DNA of 64,000 nucleotides. It comes from an uncultured Bacteroidia bacterium. Its GTDB lineage: Bacteria; Bacteroidota; Bacteroidia; Bacteroidales; UBA932. The stretch spans positions 1-64,000 of the forward strand of contig CADANY010000001.1 in the NCBI GenBank assembly GCA_902789395.1, written 5' to 3'. The position numbers and the translations under genes are program-made. The notes beneath the pieces were generated by a model, which did no database searches, had not been told where the DNA came from, and saw only the letters and a list, made by a program, of their open reading frames with translations. This document shows, piece after piece, positions 7,567 to 15,809 of the stretch (within the stretch, counting starts at the first letter, position 1; each line of letters starts with the position of its first letter).

Positions 7567-7965
7567 CTACAACCGGAGCCGGCAGATGGAAAAAAGATAC
7601 CTCTCAGAAATATGCATTCCTGACAGCGGGACAAAAACCGGGGTCAGGAAAGGATGCGTACGGTTATTGTCAATTACCTTGCCGCCTTTGATGATACGAA
7701 AGGTAGAGCGGGTCTGCGGCGAAGTCCTGCGCCCGGTATTGGTATTCCGGACCGAGACGGAATTCGAACTGCCGCCTCCCGTAAAAGACTGTCCCGGAGA
7801 AGACGTGAAGCATATATCGCGGTTCAGGGAATCATCCGTCCGCGAATCATGGGAAGAAGCTTCTGCAAAGCAGCATGTCCTTTGACCTGAAGGATCGATT
7901 GAACCCGCCTCATGCCTGTCGCCCGAAAAAAGCGACAACAGAAGCGACAATATGAGCAAAAGCAT
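7567..7965 (-). CDS. Small exported protein of the Bacteroidetes 'YSICRLRL' type, function unknown
   Basis: A 132-residue product: short hydrophobic leader MLLLILSLLLSLFSG, a low-complexity middle with SSNSVSVRNTNTGRRTS, then RIIKGGKVIDNNRTHPFL, a hydrophobic VFVPLSGMHISERYLFSICRLRL ending. The pattern GKVIDNN...F..GxxxxERYLYSICRLR recurs, as far as I recall, in small exported proteins of Bacteroidales. I chose the ATG at 7965; a TTG or GTG a few codons upstream is possible. Function not known. Confidence 0.55.
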   Translation of the reverse strand: MLLLILSLLLSLFSGDRHEAGSIDPSGQRTCCFAEASSHDSRTDDSLNRDICFTSSPGQSFTGGGSSNSVSVRNTNTGRRTSPQTRSTFRIIKGGKVIDNNRTHPFLTPVFVPLSGMHISERYLFSICRLRL

Positions 7966-8069
7966 TTTCACGGGGCACAAAGATACGAAAAAAAAGTTCC
8001 CAAGGAACTTCCTTTTACCGGACTTTGAATCGGGGAAAGCCGGGCAGGCGCCGGTTCAAGGAAAATGTG

Positions 8070-8077
8070 TATCTTTG
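8070..8077 (+). promoter_or_regulatory. Bacteroidetes -7 box upstream of the EamA pseudogene
   Basis: TATCTTTG at 8070-8077, 18 bases before the ATG at 8096. The 18 bases ending here, ggaaaatgtgtatctttg, are identical to those ending at 9076 before the intact EamA gene. Confidence 0.5.
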
Positions 8078-8095
8078 ACGGTTATAATTTAGACC

Positions 8096-8370
8096 ATGAT
8101 CAGAGACAGCTCTGCAACCGGAAACAACTCCCGCACGCTGCTCCTGCTCCACCTCGCAGTCTTTCTCGCCGGATGGACAGGAATTTTCGGCAGGCTCATC
8201 TCCCTGAGCGGCCTGCCGCTGGTTTGGTATAGGATGGCGGTCAACGTGGTTACGCTCACAATTGTACTGCTGTTTCGCTGAGGAAACTCAATGGGTCCTT
8301 CTGGCTTGGCATCACGCTTATTGTCGCCTCCGTGCTGATTCAGACATGGCGTGTTAAAAACCGCAGCTGA
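8096..8370 (+). pseudogene. EamA/DMT transporter reduced to its first and last segments
   Basis: The 5' part encodes 61 residues with the first helices of an EamA drug/metabolite transporter (LLLLHLAVFLAGWTGIFGRL then LPLVWYRMAVNVVTL) and ends at TGA 8279-8281. Soon after, NGSFWLGITLIVASVLIQTW then KNRS and a stop at 8368-8370 reads as the last helix of the same family. About 200 residues in between are gone, so this is a transporter gene destroyed by an internal deletion. An intact family member follows at 9105. Confidence 0.75.
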
Positions 8371-8379
8371 TGCCGCAGC

Positions 8380-8919
8380 CTATATTACCTCCGTCAGTTC
8401 CCCGGTAGCGGATTCGATGATGAATCCCCGAACCGTCACGTCCGAAGGGATCAGCGGATGATGCAGGATGGCAGAAACCGTGTTCCGAACCGATTCCTCC
8501 GTATCATGGAAACCTTCCAGCCAGGCATTCAGATCAACGTCCTTGCGTGCTAATTCTGCGGCAGGAATACCGCGATGAAGCATTTCTTCTTTGAAATGTG
8601 AAAAGCTCATGTGGCAGGCTCCGCATGAGGTATGCGCAACGACCATGATTTCCGTAACGCCTAGTTCATAAACAGCCACAATGAGGCTGCGCATCGCAGA
8701 GTCCCAGGGGGAAGGGATCACAGCGCCGGCGTTCTTGATAATCTTGGCATCTCCGTTTTTAAGGCCCAGGGCCTCTTGCAGCAGGACAGACAGGCGCGTG
8801 TCCATACAGCTTAAAACGGCCAGTTTCTTGTCGGGGAACTTATCAGTCAAGTGCTTCTCGTAGCCCTTGGAGGCTACATACTCACGGTTGAACGCGAGAA
8901 CGGAATCGATACTGTTCAT
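8380..8919 (-). CDS. Beta-class carbonic anhydrase
   Basis: A 179-residue enzyme for the reversible hydration of CO2. It shows the beta-class zinc site: Cys and Asp/Arg in AVLSCMDTRL (about residues 35-44) and His/Cys in VVAHTSCGAC (about 93-102), plus KNAGAVIPSPWDSAMRSL, the conserved stretch that follows the first ligand. Start chosen at MNSIDSVLAFN (8919); an in-frame ATG 17 codons upstream (8970) is possible but those residues are not part of the fold. The carboxyl end is close to the EamA pseudogene on the other strand. Confidence 0.92.
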   Translation of the reverse strand: MNSIDSVLAFNREYVASKGYEKHLTDKFPDKKLAVLSCMDTRLSVLLQEALGLKNGDAKIIKNAGAVIPSPWDSAMRSLIVAVYELGVTEIMVVAHTSCGACHMSFSHFKEEMLHRGIPAAELARKDVDLNAWLEGFHDTEESVRNTVSAILHHPLIPSDVTVRGFIIESATGELTEVI

Positions 8920-9068
8920 GTTTACTGATACTTCTGGAAGTTTATTTGAGATCCTTGTCAAGGCGGTCATCCATTTTTATCGCACGAAGATACTGATTTT
9001 TCAACGGATAACAAACGAAGGGACACGACGACGGCAGCATGCCCGGCCTGATATCTCCGGAAAATGTG

Positions 9069-9076
9069 TATCTTTG
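9069..9076 (+). promoter_or_regulatory. Bacteroidetes -7 box of the EamA gene
   Basis: TATCTTTG, 28 bases before the ATG at 9105, within an 18-base stretch identical to the one at 8060-8077. Confidence 0.55.
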
Positions 9077-9104
9077 CGTCCATTTCTTTCTGCGTGAAAA
9101 CAAG

Positions 9105-9995
9105 ATGAATATTGAGAAGAGACGTTTTATAGGCTATATTGCGGGGATCGTTGCCGGTATCTCCTATGGCACAAACCCGCTCTTTGCCAAGCCTTTGATG
9201 GGGAGCGGCGTTCCCGTTATGGTAATGCTGTTTTTCCGCTATGGCTTGTCTGCCTGCATCCTGGCTCTCTGGATGCTTTTAAGAAATGAGTCTTTCAGGG
9301 CAGGGAGACGCGAGATAAGCCTTCTGCTTATTCTGGGGGTCCTGTTTTCCTGCAGCAGTCTTTTCCTGTTCAGTTCCTACGCATTCATCCCGTCCGGGCT
9401 GGCCACGACACTCGTGTATCTGTATCCGGTATTCGTCGCTCTCATCATGGTGCTGCTGCGCTTTTATCCCAGCTGGCAGACATGGCTCTCCATCATTGCG
9501 ACGTTTGGCGGGATCGTCCTTCTGTCCCAGCCTGCCCATGGTGCCGAAATCCGTCTTCCGGGCATTATCCTGGCCATCCTGTCAGCCCTTAGCTATGCTT
9601 TTTACCTGGTCATTGTGAACAGAAGCAAACGCATCAAGCACGTTTCTGAGCACACGCTTACGCTCTATGCCCTTCTCACGGGGACGGTCCTGTTTGCCGC
9701 CATCAGACTTTTCCAGGGCGGCAGTATGGTCGAAGGAATTGACACTGCCGCCGATTGGGGAAATCTGCTGGGACTTGCCATTGTCCCAACCATGATCTCC
9801 CTGCTTACCCTGGCCATATCTTCCCGCTATATCGGCCCCACCAAAACCTCCGTCCTGGGGGTCTTCGAACCGCTGACTGCCATTCTGATTGGTACGGTTT
9901 TGTTCGGAGAACCGCTCACCCTGAAAATGGCAATAGGAATCCTTATCTGCGTGGCCGCAGTCATCTTTATGATACTGAGACCCGCCAAGAAATGA
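9105..9995 (+). CDS. EamA/DMT family transporter
   Basis: A 296-residue inner-membrane protein with ten predicted helices in two EamA repeats. The first opens with FIGYIAGIVAGISYGTNPLF and includes GLATTLVYLYPVFVALI; the second contains YAFYLVIVNRS and ends GVFEPLTAILIGTVLFGE, the classical end-of-repeat motif, before a last helix and a short basic tail. The substrate cannot be told from sequence; family members export amino acids, nucleotide sugars and other metabolites. ATG 9105 is chosen because upstream codons are promoter sequence. Confidence 0.88.
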   Translation: MNIEKRRFIGYIAGIVAGISYGTNPLFAKPLMGSGVPVMVMLFFRYGLSACILALWMLLRNESFRAGRREISLLLILGVLFSCSSLFLFSSYAFIPSGLATTLVYLYPVFVALIMVLLRFYPSWQTWLSIIATFGGIVLLSQPAHGAEIRLPGIILAILSALSYAFYLVIVNRSKRIKHVSEHTLTLYALLTGTVLFAAIRLFQGGSMVEGIDTAADWGNLLGLAIVPTMISLLTLAISSRYIGPTKTSVLGVFEPLTAILIGTVLFGEPLTLKMAIGILICVAAVIFMILRPAKK

Positions 9996-10018
9996 GATCC
10001 TCCACCGTGAAAGGGGGC

Positions 10019-10807
10019 TCAGGCCGTCTTTAATTTCTTAACCGCCATGTATCCGATGGCTGCTACAGCAATGGCTTCTGCCGTAACGATAAGCTCTAGC
10101 GGAACCATGCCGGCTGACTTCTGAAGCAGCACGGCTCCGGTATCGACGGTCGCATGCAGGGCGATAGCCGCCGGAAACAGCCATAGACATTTGCCACCTT
10201 TGCGGACGGCAACCCAAACGATCAAGGAAATGCCCACCTGAAGTATCAGAGCAGAGAAACGCTCCCAAAGTCCGATCAGCAAGGTTCCGGCGTCCATTGC
10301 CTGCAACTGATCCAATTGTGCCTGCAACTGTCCTGCCGCTTCACCGGAAGCCTTGGAGAAGAGCACGTCGGTCTGACCGGAATTAATCATGGCTGAAAAA
10401 ACGAGGTTGCCGATCATGGTTATGCCGAAGATAATAAGCATCTCCATGCCGCCATGTCCAACGCCATACGCTATGCCGGGAAGTGGTTCCGAAGGTTCTT
10501 TCTTCATCAAGAATTTCATGGAGAGGAAACGACCGGTTTCTTCAAAAATACCGGCAGCCAACCCGCCATATAGAGCAAACAGGAGCGTATTGTCCATAAT
10601 AACCGCTCCGTGGGGCCCTTTCAGTACCCATTGATGCATGAGGCTCTCCAATACGAGAGCAAAAAGGAAGAAGGTTCCGGCTCCAATCAGTATAGTAGAC
10701 AGTTTGGCGTGGAACCTACGCACCAGATACAGCGACAGGAAGACAGGAACGGCAATGCCAAGGACGGCATCGACCGCCATAAATACGAGAGAACTCGTCT
10801 GGACCAT
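10019..10807 (-). CDS. YhfC family intramembrane protein (PrsW/CPBP-like)
   Basis: A 262-residue membrane protein with about seven helices. Conserved features: AAGIFEETGR (about 85-94), GIAYGVGHGGMEM (about 110-122) and ALHATVD (about 220), i.e. two adjacent glutamates and two histidine sites inside helices. This is the signature of the YhfC family, related to the PrsW/CPBP intramembrane metalloproteases; proteolysis is an inference. Starts 9 bases after the flavin reductase stop codon, so both are probably on one transcript. Confidence 0.8.
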   Translation of the reverse strand: MVQTSSLVFMAVDAVLGIAVPVFLSLYLVRRFHAKLSTILIGAGTFFLFALVLESLMHQWVLKGPHGAVIMDNTLLFALYGGLAAGIFEETGRFLSMKFLMKKEPSEPLPGIAYGVGHGGMEMLIIFGITMIGNLVFSAMINSGQTDVLFSKASGEAAGQLQAQLDQLQAMDAGTLLIGLWERFSALILQVGISLIVWVAVRKGGKCLWLFPAAIALHATVDTGAVLLQKSAGMVPLELIVTAEAIAVAAIGYMAVKKLKTA

Positions 10808-10816
10808 ATTCCTGCC

Positions 10817-11386
10817 TTATTTTTTCATCAGCGGCAGACCTTCGTGCCAGGCCGTTCCAATCTTTTCTCCGATGGCATAGTAGTCATTTCGCATCTGGTC
10901 AAAGGCGAAAGCATGGAGCTTACCGGCATCAATCTTTCCCTTTTCGTCCAGCACCTTCTCATCCGCCAGCACATTTACGATCTCTCCCAGCACCCGCAGG
11001 CCATAAGGCTGGTCCTGGAATTCCACCACCTTGCATTCCAGCGTCACGGGGTATTCCGTCACGACGGGAGCATCCACATGCTCGCTTTTGACGGCATGAA
11101 GACCGCTTACGGCGAACTTGTCGGGGTATTTATTCCCGCTGGCAGTGCCCAGGTAATCGGATTCCTTGAGGGTATCTGTACCGGGGATGGACAAGGTAAA
11201 TGCATTGCGTTCCCGAAGGTTCTTCACCGTTTTATGGCTGGCCTCCAGATTCAGGGCTACCATGTTCATATCCACGATGCCGCCCCAGGCCATCATCATA
11301 ACATCGACAGAATCGTCTTCATTGTAAGTGCCGATCATATAAGTAGGCATGGGGAAAAGATAAGGTTTAACTCCTAAGGATTTCAT
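10817..11386 (-). CDS. Flavin reductase-like FMN-binding protein
   Basis: A 189-residue split-barrel flavoprotein of the flavin reductase-like group. Seen: PYLFPMPTYMIGTYNEDDSVDVMMMAWGG at the N-terminus (the usual P-x-P-xx-L-V-G-T start), NLRERNAFTLSIP, and ESDYLGTASGNKYPDKF, the loops expected around bound FMN. It may reduce flavin with NAD(P)H or act as an FMN-dependent reductase of unknown substrate. First gene of a two-gene minus-strand operon with the YhfC protein, divergent from the acyltransferase. Confidence 0.82.
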   Translation of the reverse strand: MKSLGVKPYLFPMPTYMIGTYNEDDSVDVMMMAWGGIVDMNMVALNLEASHKTVKNLRERNAFTLSIPGTDTLKESDYLGTASGNKYPDKFAVSGLHAVKSEHVDAPVVTEYPVTLECKVVEFQDQPYGLRVLGEIVNVLADEKVLDEKGKIDAGKLHAFAFDQMRNDYYAIGEKIGTAWHEGLPLMKK

Positions 11387-11425
11387 TTCGAATCAATTAT
11401 TAATGTTTAAAATGCTATTATGCAA

Positions 11426-11457
11426 CAAATTTAACCATAATCCACCATATAATCAAC
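11426..11457 (-). promoter_or_regulatory. Promoter of the flavin reductase operon
   Basis: Minus strand GTTG (11454-11457), 20-base spacer, TAAATTTG (11426-11433), a full TAnnTTTG match 40 bases before the ATG. Confidence 0.55.
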
Positions 11458-11461
11458 AGGA

Positions 11462-11493
11462 GTTGCACAGGAAAGATAATGTGGCTATATTTG
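11462..11493 (+). promoter_or_regulatory. Promoter of the acyltransferase gene
   Basis: GTTG (11462-11465), 20-base spacer, TATATTTG (11486-11493), 30 bases before the ATG at 11523. Back-to-back with the divergent promoter at 11426-11457. Confidence 0.55.
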
Positions 11494-11522
11494 TCATAAC
11501 ATAATAACATAATAACAATGCA

Positions 11523-12674
11523 ATGAATACAGAACGTGAGATTTGGATAGACTGGCTAAGGATTATCGCCTGCCTGTTCGTCATGATGACACACTGCTGT
11601 GAGGTATTTTATTTCGGCGACGGAGGCACCCTGATCCTTTCCCAAACGGATGCTCTCTGGGTGTCGCTTCTGAACACCTTTACCCGGGCCTGCGTCCCGC
11701 TGTTCATCGTGGCCTCCAGTTATCTGCAGTTCCCCCTCCATTACTCCACCGGAGAATTCTTCCGCAGAAGGCTGGTCCGCGTCCTCATCCCCTTCGTTCT
11801 CTGGTCACTGGTCTATGCTGTGGTCTGGGGAAATCCCTTAAAGGACTTTAAAGACCTGATGCTCAACTTCAATTACGCAGCCGGGCACCTGTGGTTCGTA
11901 TACATGCTTTTGGGTATATACCTGATCATGCCCCTGCTTTCACCCTGGGCCGAAAAGGTTGGCAAGAAAGAATTGCAGTTCTTTCTGGGAATCTGGCTCT
12001 TCACTACGATCATCCCCTATATCCGATACTGGGCCGGCGGGCCGGCCGAAGTCATTTACGGTCCGTTCGGCATTCCCAATCTGGCCAAATATCCCCTGTG
12101 GGGAGAGGCCAGCTGGAACAACTACGGCACCTTCTACTACATGAGCGGATTTATCGGCTACCTGCTTCTGGGACTGTATTTCCGAAAATTCGTTAAAGAA
12201 CTGAGCTGGGCCAGAACCCTGGCCATCGCACTGCCGCTCTTTGCCATAGGGGCCAACGGATTCTACCAGAGAGTCCTCAACGATGCCGGTGGCGTTTTCC
12301 CGGTTTCCGGTCCCGTAGGATATGCAGCCATATGGGAAACCACTTGGTTCAATGATACGCTTGGCCTGGCCCTTATGACCATCGCATGGATTCTGATTAT
12401 CAGAAAGTTCAACTGCTCCGGGCCGATCTACCAAAAGGTCTTTCTGCCCGTCTCCAAAGCCAGCTACGGAATGTATCTCTGTCACATGCTGGTCCTGAGC
12501 AGCGTCTCAGCATGGATTTGCTCCTGGCTGAAACGCGGATCCGAAGGTCTTCTCGGATTCTGGACAACTCCTGCCGAGGTGCTCCTTACCGCTCTTATAA
12601 CCTTTACCGTCACAGCCGTAGGGTGTGTCCTGATCCAGCGGATCCCCAAGATCGGTAAATACATCATGGGCTAG
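11523..12674 (+). CDS. Acyltransferase family 3 membrane protein
   Basis: A 383-residue integral membrane protein with about ten helices. The opening REIWIDWLRIIACLFVMMTHCCE carries the family-typical Arg and the helix-1 His; RRLVRVLIPFVLWSL and AAGHLWFVYMLLGIYLIMPLLS follow, with the Y-L-x-P-x-L-like motif of acyltransferase 3 proteins. These move acyl groups, commonly acetyl, onto surface sugars such as O-antigen, exopolysaccharide or peptidoglycan. No sugar-synthesis genes adjoin it, so the acceptor is unknown. Its 3' end is 31 bases from the convergent PheC-like gene. Confidence 0.88.
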   Translation: MNTEREIWIDWLRIIACLFVMMTHCCEVFYFGDGGTLILSQTDALWVSLLNTFTRACVPLFIVASSYLQFPLHYSTGEFFRRRLVRVLIPFVLWSLVYAVVWGNPLKDFKDLMLNFNYAAGHLWFVYMLLGIYLIMPLLSPWAEKVGKKELQFFLGIWLFTTIIPYIRYWAGGPAEVIYGPFGIPNLAKYPLWGEASWNNYGTFYYMSGFIGYLLLGLYFRKFVKELSWARTLAIALPLFAIGANGFYQRVLNDAGGVFPVSGPVGYAAIWETTWFNDTLGLALMTIAWILIIRKFNCSGPIYQKVFLPVSKASYGMYLCHMLVLSSVSAWICSWLKRGSEGLLGFWTTPAEVLLTALITFTVTAVGCVLIQRIPKIGKYIMG

Positions 12675-12705
12675 AACGTACATTGAAAAGCCCTGATCCA
12701 GTCGG

Positions 12706-13911
12706 TTATTCTTTTACGAGAGAGAAGGTCACGGAAACCGTTCCGCTGCCGAGGAACGATTTCATACTGTCGGTCGTTGCGCCCGGAATATGCGCCAACC
12801 GTGTAAAAGTCCAGCTGTTCGTATCGTAATAAATCGTGATCTGATTTCCTTGATAGAGAATTACATCACCGGGCACAGTATGGATCGAAGTATCATTTCT
12901 GGGAAGGTTGAAACCCAAGGAACCCACTTTCTCGAAGTTGCCGTAATCGCTCATGCTTACGGTTATAGGGCCACCGGAGAGTTTCTCGGCAAAGGCGGTC
13001 GCCGATGAATTGTCTTCAAAATCTGCCGTAATGGTTTTTCCGGCTACAGTTATTCCTAGTTTAACCATATTCTTATCATTATCTTTTGGTAATTGTCCCT
13101 TGTCATTCAAACCGTATTTATCACGGAGTGCTTCCATCGCTCCTGAAGACTGCATATCTGCAATAACGGTATTGACCAGTTGCAGCAGGTCTTCCTGCCC
13201 CTTCTTCATAAGCACGCCTATTTTTCCATGGGTAAAGGGCCGGTCCAGAAGCGGAGCCGCCAGCCGCACATCATTCCGGATATACCAAGGGGCCTCGGTA
13301 ATTTCGGTTATCATTACATCGGCCTCTCCTGAAGCGACAAGATCCGGGATTTCTTCGTTTTTCTGATGTACGACGATCGTCGCATGCGTCAGTTTTTCGT
13401 TTGCAAACTTCTCGTTCAGTCCGCCCGGATTCACCATCACCCGAACCCCCGGACGGTCCAGATCCTCCAAAGACATGTATTTCTCCGCATCAGCGGCACG
13501 GCAGATGAAGGTTTTCCCGTTGTCCAGATAACCGTTACTCATCAACATGGTTTCCTTACGGGAATCAGTAATGGTGATTCCACCGATGGCAAAATCGAAA
13601 GTCTGCGGCTCTGCCGTCACATCCGCAGTCAGCGTAGGCCAGGATGTCGGGACATAACTTACGCTGACGCCGAGTTTCTCACCGATTTTTCCGGCTACGT
13701 CAATGCAAAAGCCCCAGTATTGGCCGGAAGATTCCCGGTAGCTGAGCGGGCGGTAATCGCCGGTAGTCCCGACCAGCAGCACTCCGCGGTCTTTGATGCG
13801 CTGGACAGCAGAAATTCCGTCCGGCTTCTTCTCGATATTTTTACAGGTTGACAGCGCCGTTGTGAAGCAAAGAACCACTGCCAGGGAAAGCAACAATCGT
13901 TTCATCATCAA
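12706..13911 (-). CDS. Exported PheC-like solute-binding domain fused to a cyclophilin-like domain
   Basis: A 401-residue protein: signal sequence with a weak lipobox (ALSTC, Cys about 23), a type-3 solute-binding fold (about 38-270) and a C-terminal cyclophilin-like barrel (about 285-399: KLGITVAGKTITADFEDNSS, then GNQITIYYD). The first domain resembles cyclohexadienyl dehydratase PheC more than amino-acid binding proteins: GTTGDYRPLSYR, VSYVPTSWPTLTADV, GVRVMVNPGGLNEKFA and DVMITEITEA with a Glu at the position expected for the catalytic acid. It may be an exported prephenate/arogenate dehydratase or a binding protein. No ABC transporter genes are adjacent. Confidence 0.75.
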   Translation of the reverse strand: MMMKRLLLSLAVVLCFTTALSTCKNIEKKPDGISAVQRIKDRGVLLVGTTGDYRPLSYRESSGQYWGFCIDVAGKIGEKLGVSVSYVPTSWPTLTADVTAEPQTFDFAIGGITITDSRKETMLMSNGYLDNGKTFICRAADAEKYMSLEDLDRPGVRVMVNPGGLNEKFANEKLTHATIVVHQKNEEIPDLVASGEADVMITEITEAPWYIRNDVRLAAPLLDRPFTHGKIGVLMKKGQEDLLQLVNTVIADMQSSGAMEALRDKYGLNDKGQLPKDNDKNMVKLGITVAGKTITADFEDNSSATAFAEKLSGGPITVSMSDYGNFEKVGSLGFNLPRNDTSIHTVPGDVILYQGNQITIYYDTNSWTFTRLAHIPGATTDSMKSFLGSGTVSVTFSLVKE

Positions 13912-13929
13912 GTCACTGGATAATTTGAT

Positions 13930-15627
13930 TTAAGGGCGCTGCGCCCATCCCGGATCTGTATTTTTTGTAATTCGGGATTCCCTCGCCTTCCGAACATAGA
14001 GACGGAGGATATCGGAGGGGATCGGTGCATCAGCTACGAACGTACGGGTCTTGTCCGGGTGCTTGGCCAAAGCCGTGGCAAGGAGCCAGGCGACACCCAT
14101 TCGGACATAGTACGGCTCATCGGGCCTCAGGTCCATGGACACGATATCTCCGAAAGTCCTCAGGAGGGATGCTTCGTCCAGGAAATGGACCATCATCAGG
14201 ATCAGGCCTGTCCGCCGTGTGAATTCCGGATTTCCGGGAGCGATGCATTCCAGGATAAAAGGACGAACCGCATCGCCTTTGATCCATTTCGCGTTGCAGC
14301 AGAATGTATCACAGATTGCCCAGTTGTCCATCCGCTGAATCAGCGCCCGAATCCTTGTCAAACGCTTTTCAAGGGGGATTTTCAAATAATCCAGCGTCAG
14401 TCCCCAGATGATGCGCTCATCGTGGGAGAGATTCCCGTCCGCCTCCCAGTCATCCAAAACCGCCTCCCAGTCCTGCCGCGCTGCGATTGCCTTGGCGACG
14501 CTTTTCATCTGAGGCGTATGGAGGCCGAGTATCTCCGTTCCGGGAGCAGGTGCGATGATATGGATATGTCCCATCCGGTAATGCGCGTCATTTCGGTATC
14601 GCTCGGGGACGAGCGGCCCCAGGACCTCTTCCCGGTAGATTTTATTGAAAATCAAACGAAGGGCGGATTCATCCCGGATGATCTTCCGGAGCGCCTCCAG
14701 GCGTCCGGCATTCGGCGATTCCGGGATCCATAATTTCAGATAACCCCCATCCGCATATTTTTCATGGAGATGGGCCAACGTCCTTTCCCAGTGACCGGGA
14801 CGGGACAGTTCGGGATAGTGCGCCAGGCCGTACTGAACCGTCCGACGGATGATCTGTTCGGGCTCGATCAGGCGGTCCGCCTCCGCGACGATCCGTCCAT
14901 AGACCGTATGGGGTTCATGGTCTGAGGATGCCCGGTGGTCTTCCGCAGCAAGGGCAATCGTTTCAATCTCATCCCCCGTAAACCAGCGTCCCAACGGTTT
15001 CATTTCCCGTATCATCCGTCCGCTCTCCAGATGGTGTGTCTTCCGGTCGACAGAGAGGCCGAGATCGTGGCAGGCTGCCGCTGCATACAGCAGATTCCGG
15101 TCGACAGGATAGAAAGCGGCGAGGGACAGGGCACGCGAAACGACGGCGCGGGCATGGTCCTCCCTGTGCGCCTTGTCAAAGGACGCATAGCACGGAATGA
15201 CGGACGTCTCGAGAAATTCGGCAAGGGAAGGATCGACTCCCAGCAGTTCAGCCGAGAGCAGCGGCAACAGTCCCTCATCGGCCGGCAGCCAGCGGACGCT
15301 ATGCAGTTCCTCATACGTTAACCAGCGGGCTGCTTCATGTTCATTCAGGTGCAGCGCTTCGCTTTGGAGGGAGCATAGGTAACAGTGCAGGGTCAGATGG
15401 AAATCCGGATAATCCCATTCGACGGTCCGCAAGAACCTGTCGATACGGATATCCGTGTCCAGTTCCTCCCGGATTTCCCGGATGAGCGCCTGCTCGGCGG
15501 ACTCCCCCGCCTCGAGTTTTCCGCCCGGGAACTCCCACCAGTCCTTCCAGGGGCCGTAGCCCCGTTCCGTGGCGAAGATTTGGTTCTCCCTGCGGATTAC
15601 CGCTGCGGCGACTTCTATCTTTTTCAT
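13930..15627 (-). CDS. Three-domain fusion: NUDIX hydrolase, HD phosphohydrolase, AlkD-like DNA alkylation repair
   Basis: A 565-residue protein. Residues 1-130 are a MutT-type NUDIX domain with a perfect box (G36, E42, R50-E51, E54-E55) and WWEFPGG, which points to 8-oxo-dGTP-like substrates. Residues 140-270 are an HD domain with H158, H187-D188, H231 and D251. Residues about 345-555 form helical repeats like those of the DNA alkylation repair family (GLHTPQMKSVAKAIA; GLTLDYLKIP; WAICDTFCC). The protein would thus combine nucleotide-pool cleaning, a phosphohydrolase and alkylated-base repair. Last gene of the SPFH-RHH operon, 16 bases after the RHH stop. Confidence 0.82.
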   Translation of the reverse strand: MKKIEVAAAVIRRENQIFATERGYGPWKDWWEFPGGKLEAGESAEQALIREIREELDTDIRIDRFLRTVEWDYPDFHLTLHCYLCSLQSEALHLNEHEAARWLTYEELHSVRWLPADEGLLPLLSAELLGVDPSLAEFLETSVIPCYASFDKAHREDHARAVVSRALSLAAFYPVDRNLLYAAAACHDLGLSVDRKTHHLESGRMIREMKPLGRWFTGDEIETIALAAEDHRASSDHEPHTVYGRIVAEADRLIEPEQIIRRTVQYGLAHYPELSRPGHWERTLAHLHEKYADGGYLKLWIPESPNAGRLEALRKIIRDESALRLIFNKIYREEVLGPLVPERYRNDAHYRMGHIHIIAPAPGTEILGLHTPQMKSVAKAIAARQDWEAVLDDWEADGNLSHDERIIWGLTLDYLKIPLEKRLTRIRALIQRMDNWAICDTFCCNAKWIKGDAVRPFILECIAPGNPEFTRRTGLILMMVHFLDEASLLRTFGDIVSMDLRPDEPYYVRMGVAWLLATALAKHPDKTRTFVADAPIPSDILRLYVRKARESRITKNTDPGWAQRP

Positions 15628-15643
15628 CGTATTCGCGCAAGGA

Positions 15644-15808
15644 TCATTTTTTCAGACGGCCGCTCTTTCGCAGGGCCTCGGCGATAATCCACTGCAACTG
15701 GCCGTTGATGCTGCGGAACTCGTCCGCAGCCCAACGTTCCAATGCATCCATCGTTTCGGAATCGACCCGAAGCACGAACGACTTGACGGTATCTTTATCT
15801 TTTGCCAT
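15644..15808 (-). CDS. Arc-type ribbon-helix-helix protein
   Basis: A 54-residue protein: MAKDKDTVKSFVLRVDSETMDA, then LERWAADEFRSINGQLQWII and a short basic tail GRLKK. The strand KSFVLRVD followed by two helices separated by RSINGQ is the Arc/MetJ ribbon-helix-helix pattern; such proteins bind DNA as dimers of the strand. In many genomes a protein of this kind sits beside an SPFH gene, as here: its ATG is one base after the SPFH stop codon. An inverted repeat over the operon promoter (16780-16798) is a natural candidate for its own operator. Confidence 0.85.
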   Translation of the reverse strand: MAKDKDTVKSFVLRVDSETMDALERWAADEFRSINGQLQWIIAEALRKSGRLKK

Positions 15809-15809
15809 A

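Noticed and set aside
11495..11520. Short tandem cataataa copies before the acyltransferase
   Set aside because: Only two units in AT-rich leader sequence; could be chance.
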